From Watersipora subatra (lineage: Eukaryota; Bryozoa; Gymnolaemata; Cheilostomatida; Watersiporidae): a DNA stretch of 64,000 nucleotides. The translations under genes and the position numbers were made by a program. This document shows, piece by piece, positions 1-11,600 of the stretch (position 1 is the first letter of the stretch; every line of letters begins with the position of its first letter). The stretch covers positions 33,778,121-33,842,120 of the forward strand of contig NC_088711.1 in NCBI RefSeq assembly GCF_963576615.1, given 5' to 3'. The notes beneath the pieces were generated by a model. The model did not search any database. It was not told the origin of the DNA and saw nothing but the letters and a program-made list of their open reading frames with translations.

Positions 1-675
1 AAAATGATGTTAACAAAACATCTGCCATAATTGTTGTACAATTGTATGGATAAACGTCCTAATGATAATCTAATAATGACTGACACTGATTAAACTTAGG
101 ACACTAGTGATTGTGTCTATGCAAAGCCTAAACACTAGCATATGCCATGTGGAACACTGTCAATATTTTAGGTTTGCATCACAAAAACACTTTTAACGAA
201 AATGCACACAAAATGCTTAATTGTGATCCATGTGACAAATGTTGAAAAATATTTTTCAAAATAACACAAAATCGTCTTGCTTAGGTTAGTTTGCAAGTGA
301 ATGCAATATACAGTTCCTTTGTAAATTTCTAGATTTTATACCATAACAACTCAAACGTTTAACCAGCAATGAAACAACTAAGCAAGTAAACCAGCCACTG
401 TTAAATCCAATGTCACAAAATATTCGCTCATAAGAATGTTAGGTACTATTTAGAGTTGCAGGATCTGGTTTGTAACTTACAACCAACAATTCGCCATTAT
501 CTGACATGGTAAAATCTCACATCACAAATTCTCAATATACCCAACTTGACCTATACTTGAATGTGATACTACTAAATCTATATGGGAACACACAACCTAA
601 GAAGCATCTGAAATACTAACAAGAATGAAAACAATTTACACGAACTATTAAGATAGTCAGTTTTCAGACAGCTAC
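1..675 (-). other. CYHR1 intron 1, start only
   Basis: AT-rich sequence downstream of the CYHR1 exon 1 donor. I see no further coding exon, no array and no recognisable element in it. Confidence 0.5.
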
Positions 676-921
676 CTGGAATACTGCCACAGTTGGAAGG
701 TCTAAGCACACTGTACAACATAAGATTCCATTTAATCTTTCTTCCAGGCACACACTGCTGGCCACAGGCTCTTGAATTTTGCTTTTCTTTGGACAAGGTT
801 CACAACTTTCATTTTGGTTTTCATCTTCTGTAGTGAGTAGTTCGTTGCTGCCACTTCCTGCTATATCACTCGAAGAGGTTGATGTTGACAAACCAAGGTC
901 AGCCATCATTCGATCAGCCAA
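676..921 (-). CDS. CYHR1: CYHR1/ZTRAF1 first coding exon (RING-type zinc finger protein), partial gene
   Basis: Encodes residues 1-82 of a cysteine/histidine-rich RING plus TRAF-type zinc-finger protein. ATG is at 921-919. The exon ends after CAG at 676 and is followed by GTAGCT, a splice donor in phase 0. The diagnostic stretch LEERLNGILCCTVCLDLP (residues 59-76) closely matches the start of the RING finger in vertebrate CYHR1 (ZTRAF1); the first RING cysteines are C69 and C72. The preceding ~58 residues are acidic and Ser-rich with a basic PKKSK patch, poorly conserved as in relatives. The remaining RING and TRAF-type fingers must lie beyond base 1. Function in the family is not well defined (putative ubiquitin-ligase-like zinc finger). 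The identification rests on the C-terminal 24 residues and recall of the family; start and donor are clear. Confidence 0.85.
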
Positions 922-1210
922 AGATTATATTCGGTCTACACTTCGTAATTCGCGTGGGAGACTCTTCGCTAACGACACTACTACCAGCTACTAACCTGAA
1001 AAACGAGTGCGCATTACTTGTCTGCGTCGAGTTTGTTTACTACGTCACAAACTGACCAATAGCTGGCTCGCAATAAATAGGGTCCGCCCACTGCAAGGCT
1101 TATTTCCAAACGTAAACAATTTCGTTCGGCTTAGATCAGCTGATCGCGCTGGGAAATCTAGTGCAATGGGCTATTGGGAAGCCGGATGCCTAACAAGCCA
1201 GCTCAGCTAG
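922..1210 (-). promoter_or_regulatory. Putative CYHR1 promoter and 5' UTR
   Basis: More GC-rich than its surroundings and directly upstream of the CYHR1 ATG. It holds a CRE-like TACGTCAC at 1041-1048, a CCAAT box at 1056-1060, a GC box-like CCGCCC at 1084-1089 and a second inverted CCAAT (ATTGG) near 1171-1177. Motif spacing is compatible with a TATA-less housekeeping promoter. Inference only; no transcription start is visible. Confidence 0.45.
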
Positions 1211-1882
1211 ATCAATTATTTTAGATAAACCATTGCTCGCACCACAGTTTAAAACTGCTGTAATTTAGCAAACAACCTAAAAGCTTCATCATGTTAATGC
1301 AAGAAAAGCAGATTAACACTTAAATTACACTTCTGTTATAGATTTTGTAACAAATGCTATAAGGTGATGCGTTGCTAAATCTTATTTGAAATTTCATGGC
1401 TTTGACTTTGAAAAAGTCAATAACTTAAACAATAGTTACCATAGCTACAAATGGGTCACTTTAAATATGTCCATATTTCTTCTGGCACAGATATCACATA
1501 GTAAGGCTTCATACGGGTTCAGCTCTAATAGATTACTGCTCCACTATTATGTCGGCCAATAAAACAGAGCGCCGTGAATTTAATCACTTTATTCATCCAA
1601 AGTAATTTGTAATTGCACTGGTAACCAAATCTCTCACTTCCTAACCAAGCCATTAAAAAAGTTTAGCGCAAAATACCAATTTTCAAGATACATCTATAAT
1701 CTGATCGACCGAGCCTAAAAGCACTTCCAAGACCTGCTGCTGTCTCCCTGCACTAATGTATATATAATTTGTGACAGCGCGTAGCTAAGAAAATAAGCAA
1801 TGTCTACATTCCAATGAGCGACACTCATAGATATATATACAGTATATAGTTTATATATCTATGGTGACACTGAATCTACAAA

Positions 1883-2057
1883 CCGATAGCACAGAGCGAT
1901 AGCACTAACCGATAGCACAAACCGATAGCACAAACCGATAGCACTAACCGATAGCACAAGCCGATAGCACAAACCGATAGCACTAACCGATAGCACTAAC
2001 CGATAGCACTAACCGATAGCACAAACCGATAGCACTAACCGATAGCACTAACCGATA
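1883..2057. repeat. 13-bp minisatellite, about 13-14 copies
   Basis: Unit ACCGATAGCACTA/ACCGATAGCACAA, head to tail, with a T/A polymorphism at the penultimate position and one GAGCG variant near the start. Not CRISPR: there are no unique spacers. Confidence 0.93.
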
Positions 2058-2162
2058 ATCAAATGGCATCTAAGCACTATGAATAACAAAGAAAATGATC
2101 TGTTCAAGAAACCGATGACAATAATAAAACCGACCAAATGGAACTTGGCAAATCTAATTGTA

Positions 2163-2168
2163 TTTATT
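2163..2168 (-). terminator. Candidate COPS5 polyadenylation signal
   Basis: TTTATT on the plus strand reads AATAAA on the minus strand, about 365 bp downstream of the COPS5 stop codon. Other signals may be used. Confidence 0.35.
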
Positions 2169-2533
2169 TTAGAGAACATATAGCAGAGTATTGTATTTAC
2201 AAGTTTGTCAGAGGCTTTAGGAATATGGAAGCTTTCAACAAGAGTAACCACTCAGAGTTTTACATTCATAGTAGCTACACTGCAACCGCTGGTCAACATC
2301 ATTGTCCAAACATGGCTCGACTTGAGGTTTACACCAGCTGGTCACTATACTATGCTGATAACAAAAGCGGGCAAGCTTTCTTCTCCGATTATAAGAATGA
2401 CCGCATTGACTGCATTCACTAGCTGCATTCACTAGCGTCAGTACTAGCTAGTAGAGTAATTAATTACTAGCTCGTACTACTAGTGCACAGCTCAGAGTTG
2501 GGTGAAAAAAGCGACTAGCTGTCATCCAGGACT

Positions 2534-2675
2534 TCAGTTGCTGACTGTAGCTAGATCGGTTGTACCGGCAGCTTCCTCCGCTGCTGTCGTGCTGACTACA
2601 GTAACATGATTGAATATCTTGTCTTTGAGTACTTGACTCATCAGCCCGTGTACAGCTTCTATCGTAATCTTAGAT
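2534..2675 (-). CDS. COPS5: COPS5 coding exon 9 with stop
   Basis: Residues 302-348, [20 protein letters not shown] then FNHV, matching the final CSN5 helix (human [20 protein letters not shown]). It is followed by a lineage-specific tail [20 protein letters not shown] ending in N and TGA (2536-2534). Acceptor ATTTTTTAG. It lies 8.4 kb from exon 8. Confidence 0.95.
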
Positions 2676-5600
2676 CTAAAAAATCAATATTAACAAAAAC
2701 ATGTTAGCACGAACCTTACAAGTTACCTTTTTATGAAAAGTTTGTGCATTAAAATTGTCAAAGAAGCTTTTGCAAACTTGTAGATTCTAATGACCAGCCT
2801 TGCTATAGCATGCAAATATTCGGTAAGTTTATCATGCATTTAGAAAATGGGGAAATATAACGGCAACAGCCTAAGTGTTGGCCTAAAAATTGCAGAGCCA
2901 CCTTGTAACAGGCCAAACATGTAGAAATGACAAATGCAAGTGTCCCACAAGAAAGAACCCACCAGTACTTCTGCTCACTAAGAATTAACAAATCACCATA
3001 ACCAAGTTGATCTCTACACAGAACAGTCTTCATCTTATCATTCGAGAGATTGTCTTATTAGTAGGGATATTCTAGAGGCCAAAGACTACACAGTAGTGTG
3101 ATGTTCTCATTGGTCAACCCATTTTACAGTAATTTCTCACTTTTCACGGTCATTCGGGACCGGCGCTTCCCGTGATAAGTGAAAACCCGTGAAATAAAAA
3201 CTAATAAAGTAAAGTTTTCATTAATTGGCATGATAGACAATCTCAAGAGTGGGAATTTGAGAAACCTGATGAAGGGTGTCACAAGCGAACTGCTGCGACT
3301 GCTACTACAACGATGCTCATGGAGGGATCTCGCTATACCAGAGTATGAGAGAGATTCTTATATTTTATGCATTTTATTTTCTTTATCTTTTGTTCATTTT
3401 CGGTAATTTTTTTAATAAATAAATTTTTTTAATGAATACTTTTAATCCCGTGAAGTGCTGAAGTCTTGAAAGGTTAACCATAGAGTAGGGAGGAATTACT
3501 GTATTTGGAAGTATTACACCCACTATATAGTTTATATAGTTGGTGTAATAGCTGGTTTATAGCTCCAATCTAAAGCATGCGAGCAATGTCCTCGATATAT
3601 CAGTATTCAATAGATCTTGGTATCACTGACATTCTTCAGTAAGTGAGACAGTGTCATATAACCACTCGCAAGAGCATTTGGTAGAACAAATGTCAATTGA
3701 AATAATAAAACCTCGGTATATCCTTAGTAGCGCAGAGATTCCTTGCTCAGAATGCCAAAAATGTGCCAGGTCGACTAACAAATGAAAAGTTCTCACACAA
3801 ACAAGTCAATCAATAGTTGGGCAACATGCTACCAAAAGATTGCATCAGCGTTGCATAGCTAGGACTGACAGGATATAAAGGCAGGCAAATCACCCAGCTG
3901 CAACGTGCCGGGAGCTGAACGTCCATCTGTAAAGCCGAATGCGATGCCTCAACCTGCCTCAACTTGCCTCACCAGCGTTTCATGTCAACTGTTAAGTCCA
4001 ATGAAATAATGCAAAAGGAACCTGCCTCAAATACAAAGCTGTATGTATATGAGTAAGGAGGCAGTCAGCAACTCATAGCAAATAGAGATGACTGAACATC
4101 GGAGATGACCCGTGGCACACATAACATGCAGCAGAGATGCACCTAGTGTCCCTGCCTAACATGGCAAGACATTTACATTTAGGCTCTCCTAGGGCCTGCT
4201 TATGGGAATTCTGCTAACTCAAATATTTGCTCAATAACTATAGGAGGGAGTGGGAGCACTGAGAATCGAGCGCCATTGGGAATAGCCAGCGATCAAACCT
4301 TGGAAAGTCTCGGAGCGTTACCCCAGCTGTTCTATATTTACCAAGCACTGCAGCAGCTGAAGGAAAATGCATGAGCGTCTGACAATGGCGTGTGCCTGAC
4401 TATAATTGGCTGCCAGTGAAGCCTGTGCATACTATGAAATATGATCACAGTATATGATACTAACACAAAAAACTCATCTCTCTAAGAGATATCAGATAGA
4501 AGGCAGCAAATACATCGCTTGCATAACGTAGTGAGTGAATAACTTACTCAGCAATACGGAGGGCAGCCGATGCATTGACTTATCATGCCAAAGAAAAGCT
4601 TTAGACTTTAGATTGGATGTTAATAAACTATCCACTGGAGGTTATTAACACGGCAAAGGCCAACACCCATTCAGTCTTCTCTACAGGTTATAACACAAGA
4701 CAATGTCACAAGTCCCAGTTTAGCGGATGAGCAGACAAGCTTTGAGAAAAAAATGGCCACCTACTGTTCCAGCATACATCAGTTACAGAAAAAGCTCACG
4801 ACACCTGCTAAATACTGAACAAAGAATTTCAGTTTTTTCTTGCACCGGTACAACTAACTAAACGACCTTGATGACACTCTAAATGACCTCAATAGGTTTT
4901 TAGCCGATTACTTGCTAGTACGCAGTCTAAACAGCAGTCTAAACATTCTACGCAGCCAGCGTTGCTCGGTAATGTGAATTAGTGCCAGCAGCATTCCTTC
5001 ATGAAGCCAACAACGATTTCATCAGCTCCAGCTTGGTTAGAAATCAATTTATTGCGATTAAAAGAGCTCCTTGATTTAGTGAAAGAATTCTGAAACAGCG
5101 AATAAAGAGGGAATGTAAATAGCGGCAGCAAGTACTATTTAATGTACATTCCTGGGCTGGCTCCCCTTGAAATCTATACATATTGTAAACCAATAATACT
5201 TAGGTGAGGTTTAACCTAAGTGATAATCTCACCTGTCAAGGCTGTCAGCGTGCACACAAGCTGACATTTAATCCAACAATTAATAAACAAACGTCTCACT
5301 AGCTTACCAAATGCTCAGCAAAAGCCTTTTTATTTTAACAGGTATAGATAACAGTTTGGTACACAAGGCGAGAACGTACCTTCAAACATCACCGCTTTTT
5401 CAATTCTAAAATACCAATTTGAGAATTATCTTTTCATTTTAACATCATTAGAAAAGAACAGACAACTCATTAATTTGTGGTTTATTACTTTTTAATCTTC
5501 GAATCTTATTATTCTACGATGTTCTGAGTTCACATGAATACTGGGCCAACCTGAAATTCTAATAATCTTATGGTTTGAACATTTCCTATGGTTTGAGCCA

Positions 5601-8600
5601 TTTCCTTTTCTCTAATAGTGAAAGTTTTCATTTTGAGATTTTGTCGATATCTTTTCATAATCATCAAAAACCGAAAGAGTGGCAAGTGGGTAAAAAAATG
5701 ATACTGATAATCACTGGTGATCAAATGAACCCAAGCTGGTTGGGACAGGGCAAAGTCTTTTCTCATTGGTTATTGCAACAACATGATCCCTGAAAACCGA
5801 TTATGAGTAATTTAAAATTCGGCTGTTGGTTTAGAAAGCTTCTTATTGGTTGATAATCAGAATAGTTCTGAACAATTGGCTGATACTCAGAATAATTCTG
5901 AACGATTGGCTGATAAAGTTTTTCAGTGAAACTGAGCTAATCGTTGATACCATTGTCACGGCAGACGGAGCAATTCATTTTAATAAAATTCGTATCTTTG
6001 GTTCAAGGATACCCAAAATGGCTTTGACTTACAAGAAAGGAAAGAAATGCAGCCATTCATAGAGTGGCGAAGTTGATACACCCATGCGGCAGATTTCTCT
6101 TACGCATTAAGATAAGAAATATCAGTTTATCACCTTTGAATATCTTAATTTCCCCTTTACCTATTTGTTAGTGCCAATTTACAAAGCATGTCGGACTTGT
6201 CAAAGAAGTTATCAACAATGCAAACTAATAATTTCCTAGATGATGTGTCCGATATAGCCATTAGACAATATGTCTGATATAACCATTAGACAATGCGTCT
6301 GATATATCCATTAGACAATGTGTCTGATATAACCACTAGACAATGTGTCTGATATATTCATTAGACAATGTGTCTGATATATCCATTAGACAAGGTGTCT
6401 GATATATTCATTAGACAAGATGTCTGATATAACCATTAGACAATATGTCTGATATAACCAATAGACAATGTGTCCGATATAACCATTAGACAATGTGTCT
6501 GATATATTCATTAGACAATGTGTCTGATATAACCATTAGACAATGTGTCTGATATATCCATTAGACAATGTGTCTGATATATCCATTAGACAAGGTGTCT
6601 GATATATTCATTAGACAAGATGTCTGATATAACCATTAGACAATATGTCTAATATAACCAATAGACAATGTGTCCGATATAACCATTAGACAATGTGTCT
6701 GATATATTCATTAGACAATGTGTCTGATATAACCATTAGACAATGTGTCTGATATATCCATTAGACAATGTGTCTGATATATCCATTAGACAAGGTGTCT
6801 GATATATTCATTAGACAAGATGTCTGATATAACCATTAGACAATATGTCTAATATAACCATTAGACAATGTGTCCGATATAACCATTAGACAATGTGTCT
6901 GATATATTCATTAGACAATGTGTCTGATATAACCATTAGACAATGTGTCTGATATAACCATTAGACAATGTGTCTGATATAACCATTAGACAATGTGTCT
7001 GATATAACCATTAGACAATGTGTCTGATATATCCATTGGACAATCCATCAGCAATGTTTCAATCAGCAAAAATACAATTGTAACAATATTTGGTAGAATA
7101 GAAAGTCTACAGCTATTTGACATGATAAGGTAAGTTTAACAAATGCACGCATCTATAAATATAAGAAGTTGGGTCTTTTTTCTAAAACTACGCAAAAATG
7201 CAATGGATACTTTAAAAAATTGTAAATATTTTCACCTTTCTCGTTACAAACTCTAAAATTAAAAAGTTACCTACCTTTGCCAAGGTCATTCAGCTGACTT
7301 TAGCATTTAACAATCTTAATAAAAGGGAAAGCGGTTTAAATCTGATCTGTTTGCATGGAATGAACTTCTGATTTAGATAGATCGTGTATACAAGCTTCCT
7401 TAGCAATGACCTTGGGTAGCTTCCTCAACAATGACCTCTGATGGCTTCCTAACAATGACCTTCGAAAGCTTCCTTAGTAATGACCTTAAATAGCTTCCTT
7501 AGCAACAACTGCTGATAGCTTCTTTAGCAATAACCTTTGCTAGCTTCCTTAGTAATCACCTTTGATAGCTTCATCAGCTACGACCATTGCTAGTCATAGC
7601 TATTACAGCAAACATCTACACTAGCATAGTGGCTGATTAAAAACAGTGTTGTGATAACCTTCGATGTTTTCAACTAGACTGTTAGTGAATTTTCATTGTC
7701 GGTTCCCGACAGACAGCCATATTACTGTAATGCACGTATCACACACCTAGGTGCGCATGTTGTAACATAGTTTTTTACCTTTCAGCAATTGTAATATGAA
7801 AGTTTTGCCCATTTTTAAAAACTTCAGAAAAATATGGTGAGCATAAAAGTGTGTGGGTCAGCAGCAAAAGTGTTAAAAAAGCTAAAATATTAGCTTCCTC
7901 TAAATGGTGTGTAAACATCTTAGTACCGACTACCATATCTACCGGTCTAACTGATTATGTCAATTGAACTAAGTAGAATAAGGTCTTTGTATCGGCACAG
8001 TTCCGTCGCTACCACACCGGAAACTAGTTACTAAGTAAAATATATGGCGAATTAAAGTGCCCCGAGTTTGCAACCTGACTTATATTTACAAACTCGAGTT
8101 GGTAAAAATAAGGTGCAATATACTGGTATTACGGTAGCATAACCATAGAGCTGGTTATATTAACAATGGTAAACTGACAGGCACCCGTTAGCTAATAGAT
8201 ATTAAACTATGTATGTACTGTAAAACTTCAACATGTTCAACAACTCGAGTTGAGAACATGGAACACGGGCCACTATAAGGCTTCATAAAAATAAGCAAGT
8301 AGCGTCTTTGAAAAGAATATGTGGCGAAACCGATTGCATCCCTAAAAGTCATGTACATTGTACAGTCAACGTTATCAAGTCATTATTGGTATCAATTTGT
8401 AGAAAGAAATTAACTGGTTCCATTTGATTAGTTGATTCAAGAAATAAACAAATGGTCGAGCTATGCAAAAGTACCTGTGATACAGCTCTCATTACACTTC
8501 ATAAGTCCATCTATCAGACAAGATTCCAGCACAGGTGTCAATGGGGCTATGATGTATTCAATGTTCAGCAAATCATGTTTTGCATAATCTTACACAATAT

Positions 8601-11600
8601 TATTTTATTATATAGTTTTTACAAGCAAACAAATTTTCATCTTGACATAAAGATGTTATTAAAAATATCCATCCAAGCCGTGGCCACTCACATAGTTTCA
8701 GCTCATACAATAGGACAAATTCATCTACTGCAGCAAACTCAAACAAAGCGTCATGGCTTATGCAGCACACATTCAAGTCTCTCTTTCCCATTTATGGCAG
8801 TTTCCACACTGACAAAGCCGCTTCACTGGTGGGATCACATAAACATCCTGTAATAAATAAAACAAGTGCAATAAATATATATCATTCATAGGAATGTCAT
8901 TCTAACGCATATCTACTGAAAGCTTTTAAATTGGGAGTTAGATAGACTGCGAGTGTAATTTTAAAAATAAATATATTTTTAACAGAAGCATAAGTACGCC
9001 AAGCCAACGATTCGAAGCTTTGGTTCTAGAAGTTAAAGATGTGCATTGATCAATCGATTTTCCTCCTTTTCTACAAGTGAGAAGTGAACATCTAAAGTCT
9101 AATCATAAATCTAATTTACTAGGTAAAACTGTGAAAGAAAATTCAAAGCAAATATAGCTAGGCGAAACGATAAAAAATTATAAAATGATGATTGGTCATA
9201 GCAACAAGTTATAATTCTATTAATTAGTAAATGTATTCATGAGTACTAAAATTATTACCTTTAGTATATTCATCAATCTAAGCCATTGTATTGCTAGATG
9301 CTATGGATTAAAAAGAAGCCGTCAATAACTCACTGTGCATCCGTATCTCGCACACGCGCACAGGAAATTACATTATAGCCTCAAACAGGGAAATATAATC
9401 TGAATGTAATGATGATGATGATCTCTTATTGATTAAAAATAATACATGAACAAAAACAGAAAAATGCCCCTTTTTGAATGTAAAAACAACAGTATATCTA
9501 TAATAGGAGACTCAAAGTGAAAGATAAATTTACCTCCATTCTCCTATCTTCCTCTGTAGCATAACGCTGCTAACGCCTGTCAAAGCTAACTATAGGTGTC
9601 TGTCCCAAACATTAACCACCTGATGCTCAGAAAACTCAGAGTCACCTTTGCAGGAACTGGAAGCATTTTTACAATTCTGTTGTTCGTCAATAAAACGTGT
9701 CAATTGAGTAATTCATTACAGTAACGATGTTAATGAATTTAGCAAATATCGATGTTGATACGATCTAATAATAGAGTAAAAGCCCTAGCTATGAGATCAC
9801 AGACAACGCGTTTTACTAGTATTAATATTTATTACGACCTATATAAAAATTTTGTGCAGATGATTGGCTAATGAAGCGATCTTATATTTATCGCCCGTGG
9901 ACTCTTTTTAGATGTATCACTCGTTACATCATGAATGAAGCACCCACTGGAATGCGAGTTTTTTAAAAGAGGCCTCATTCAAATGCATATATCTCTGGAC
10001 AGGGTTAGTCTACAAAGACAAAAATGACATCAAATCGTAGCTGATGTTTTAGCCTTTTGTTGGTCTTAATTTCATTAAATCGACCTTTTCGACGCAACCA
10101 CATCTTTAATATCGATATGTTACCAAAAACAAACTTTGCTGCTGTAAGTATTCTGTGGCCAGCTGCCCTTTCACTAGCTGGTGTGTATGATATGCAAGGG
10201 TTTTTCATTTCAACTAATGATGTCAACTAATATCCAAATGAATCAAAACACTTTTTATCTATTAATCTCTTTAGAAGTCAAGAGATACTGAAGAACCAAA
10301 ACAACAGTGAAAGTATGCCAGGCCACCAGTGCATCAACAGTGAGAACATCAACAGTAAGAATACTGTCTCTACCTTCCTCATACAATAATGTAAGAAAGA
10401 TCATTCACCTGAATAAACATGGAGACACTTTTTAATGAAATGTGCAAGCACTGCCTGTCAAGTTAATCACAATAATATATAAACTATAGATGCTTGAAAG
10501 GTCAGCACCTTGAAAGAACAAGGACAGATTGCACCAGACTATCGAATACCGTTATACTTGAAATCTCCGCTGCATCATCAAAGCAGCGAACACAATGAGA
10601 TATCAAGAGCTCTTGTCGAGTGAAAAATTACAAAAAGGACGATAAGCCCAAAAAGGTCTACTAATGCCGCTCAACTTGATCGTATATAAATCAGCATCAA
10701 TAAAAGACTCCCTTGAAATTATTCTCAGTTTAGCATGGTTCAATTTGAGACGACTTCAAATAATGTAAAAATCTTTTGATAAAACAGAAACATTGACTGC
10801 CTTGGCAAGATTTGGCATGCTACGGTTCTGCAACATATGATCAGTGCTAGAAACCAACACAGCTACAAAACGATAAAGCAAAAAAACACTATCCAGAGCA
10901 TTAGGCGTAGTTAGGAGGTGACAACATTTAAACCAACCATGAGAATGCATTCTTGTCCTTTGAACTCGCATAAAACAATCTGGTATCATCGAATCACACT
11001 TGCTATAACTGTATCCCATGAGACTGGCCAGTGTGTACACCCCTAGTTTTAGCATTGCATGAGGAAATCGACTAACCCATCCTTGCAGGCTTTGGATAAT
11101 TTGTCCTCCTTATCAGCACTCCCACTGTCAATGGCATACCTTGATCTGTTCACCTGGCTTTCAGCTAACTCTAGCTTCTCAGACAAATCATTGATCTGCC
11201 CTGACATGTAAGCTGCATTCTAAAACCATGTTCTAAACTTCAGCATGCATATGTGTTCAAGCAGTATTCATACTAACTGTGAGGAGATTAGATGAACTGA
11301 GAGTGTTCAACCAGTATTCATACTCACTGTGAGGAGATTAGATGAACTGAGAGTATTCAACCAGTATTCATACTCACTGTGTGGAGATTAGATGAACTGG
11401 GAGTATTCAACCAGTATTCATACTCACTGTGAGGAGATTAGATGAACTGAGAGTATTCAACCAGTATTCATACTCACTGTGAGGAGATTATATGAACTGG
11501 GAGTATTCAACCAGTATTCATATTCACTGTGAGGAGATTAGATGAACTGAGAGTATTCAACCAGTATTCATACCTACTGTGTGAAGATTAGATGAACTGA

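Larger units (their letters stand above)
1211..2533. other. COPS5-CYHR1 intergenic region and COPS5 3' UTR
   Basis: Separates the COPS5 stop (2534) from the CYHR1 promoter. Contains a 13-bp minisatellite (1883-2057), a candidate COPS5 polyadenylation signal (2163-2168) and otherwise unremarkable AT-rich sequence. The small open frames here overlap on both strands and show no conserved motif. Confidence 0.5.
2676..11076 (-). other. COPS5 intron 8 (8.4 kb)
   Basis: Non-coding. Holds a probable MITE (3125-3503), a 38-bp hairpin (3514-3550), the 25-bp higher-order satellite (6240-7041) and a degenerate ~29-bp repeat (7393-7600). I found no conserved exon in the rest; small open frames at 5530-5793, 8452-8853 and 10756-11055 have no recognisable motif. 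Confidence 0.7.

Noticed and set aside
8452-8853. 133-codon plus-strand frame in COPS5 intron 8
   Set aside because: No recognisable domain, biased low-complexity composition and overlap with another open frame on the opposite strand.
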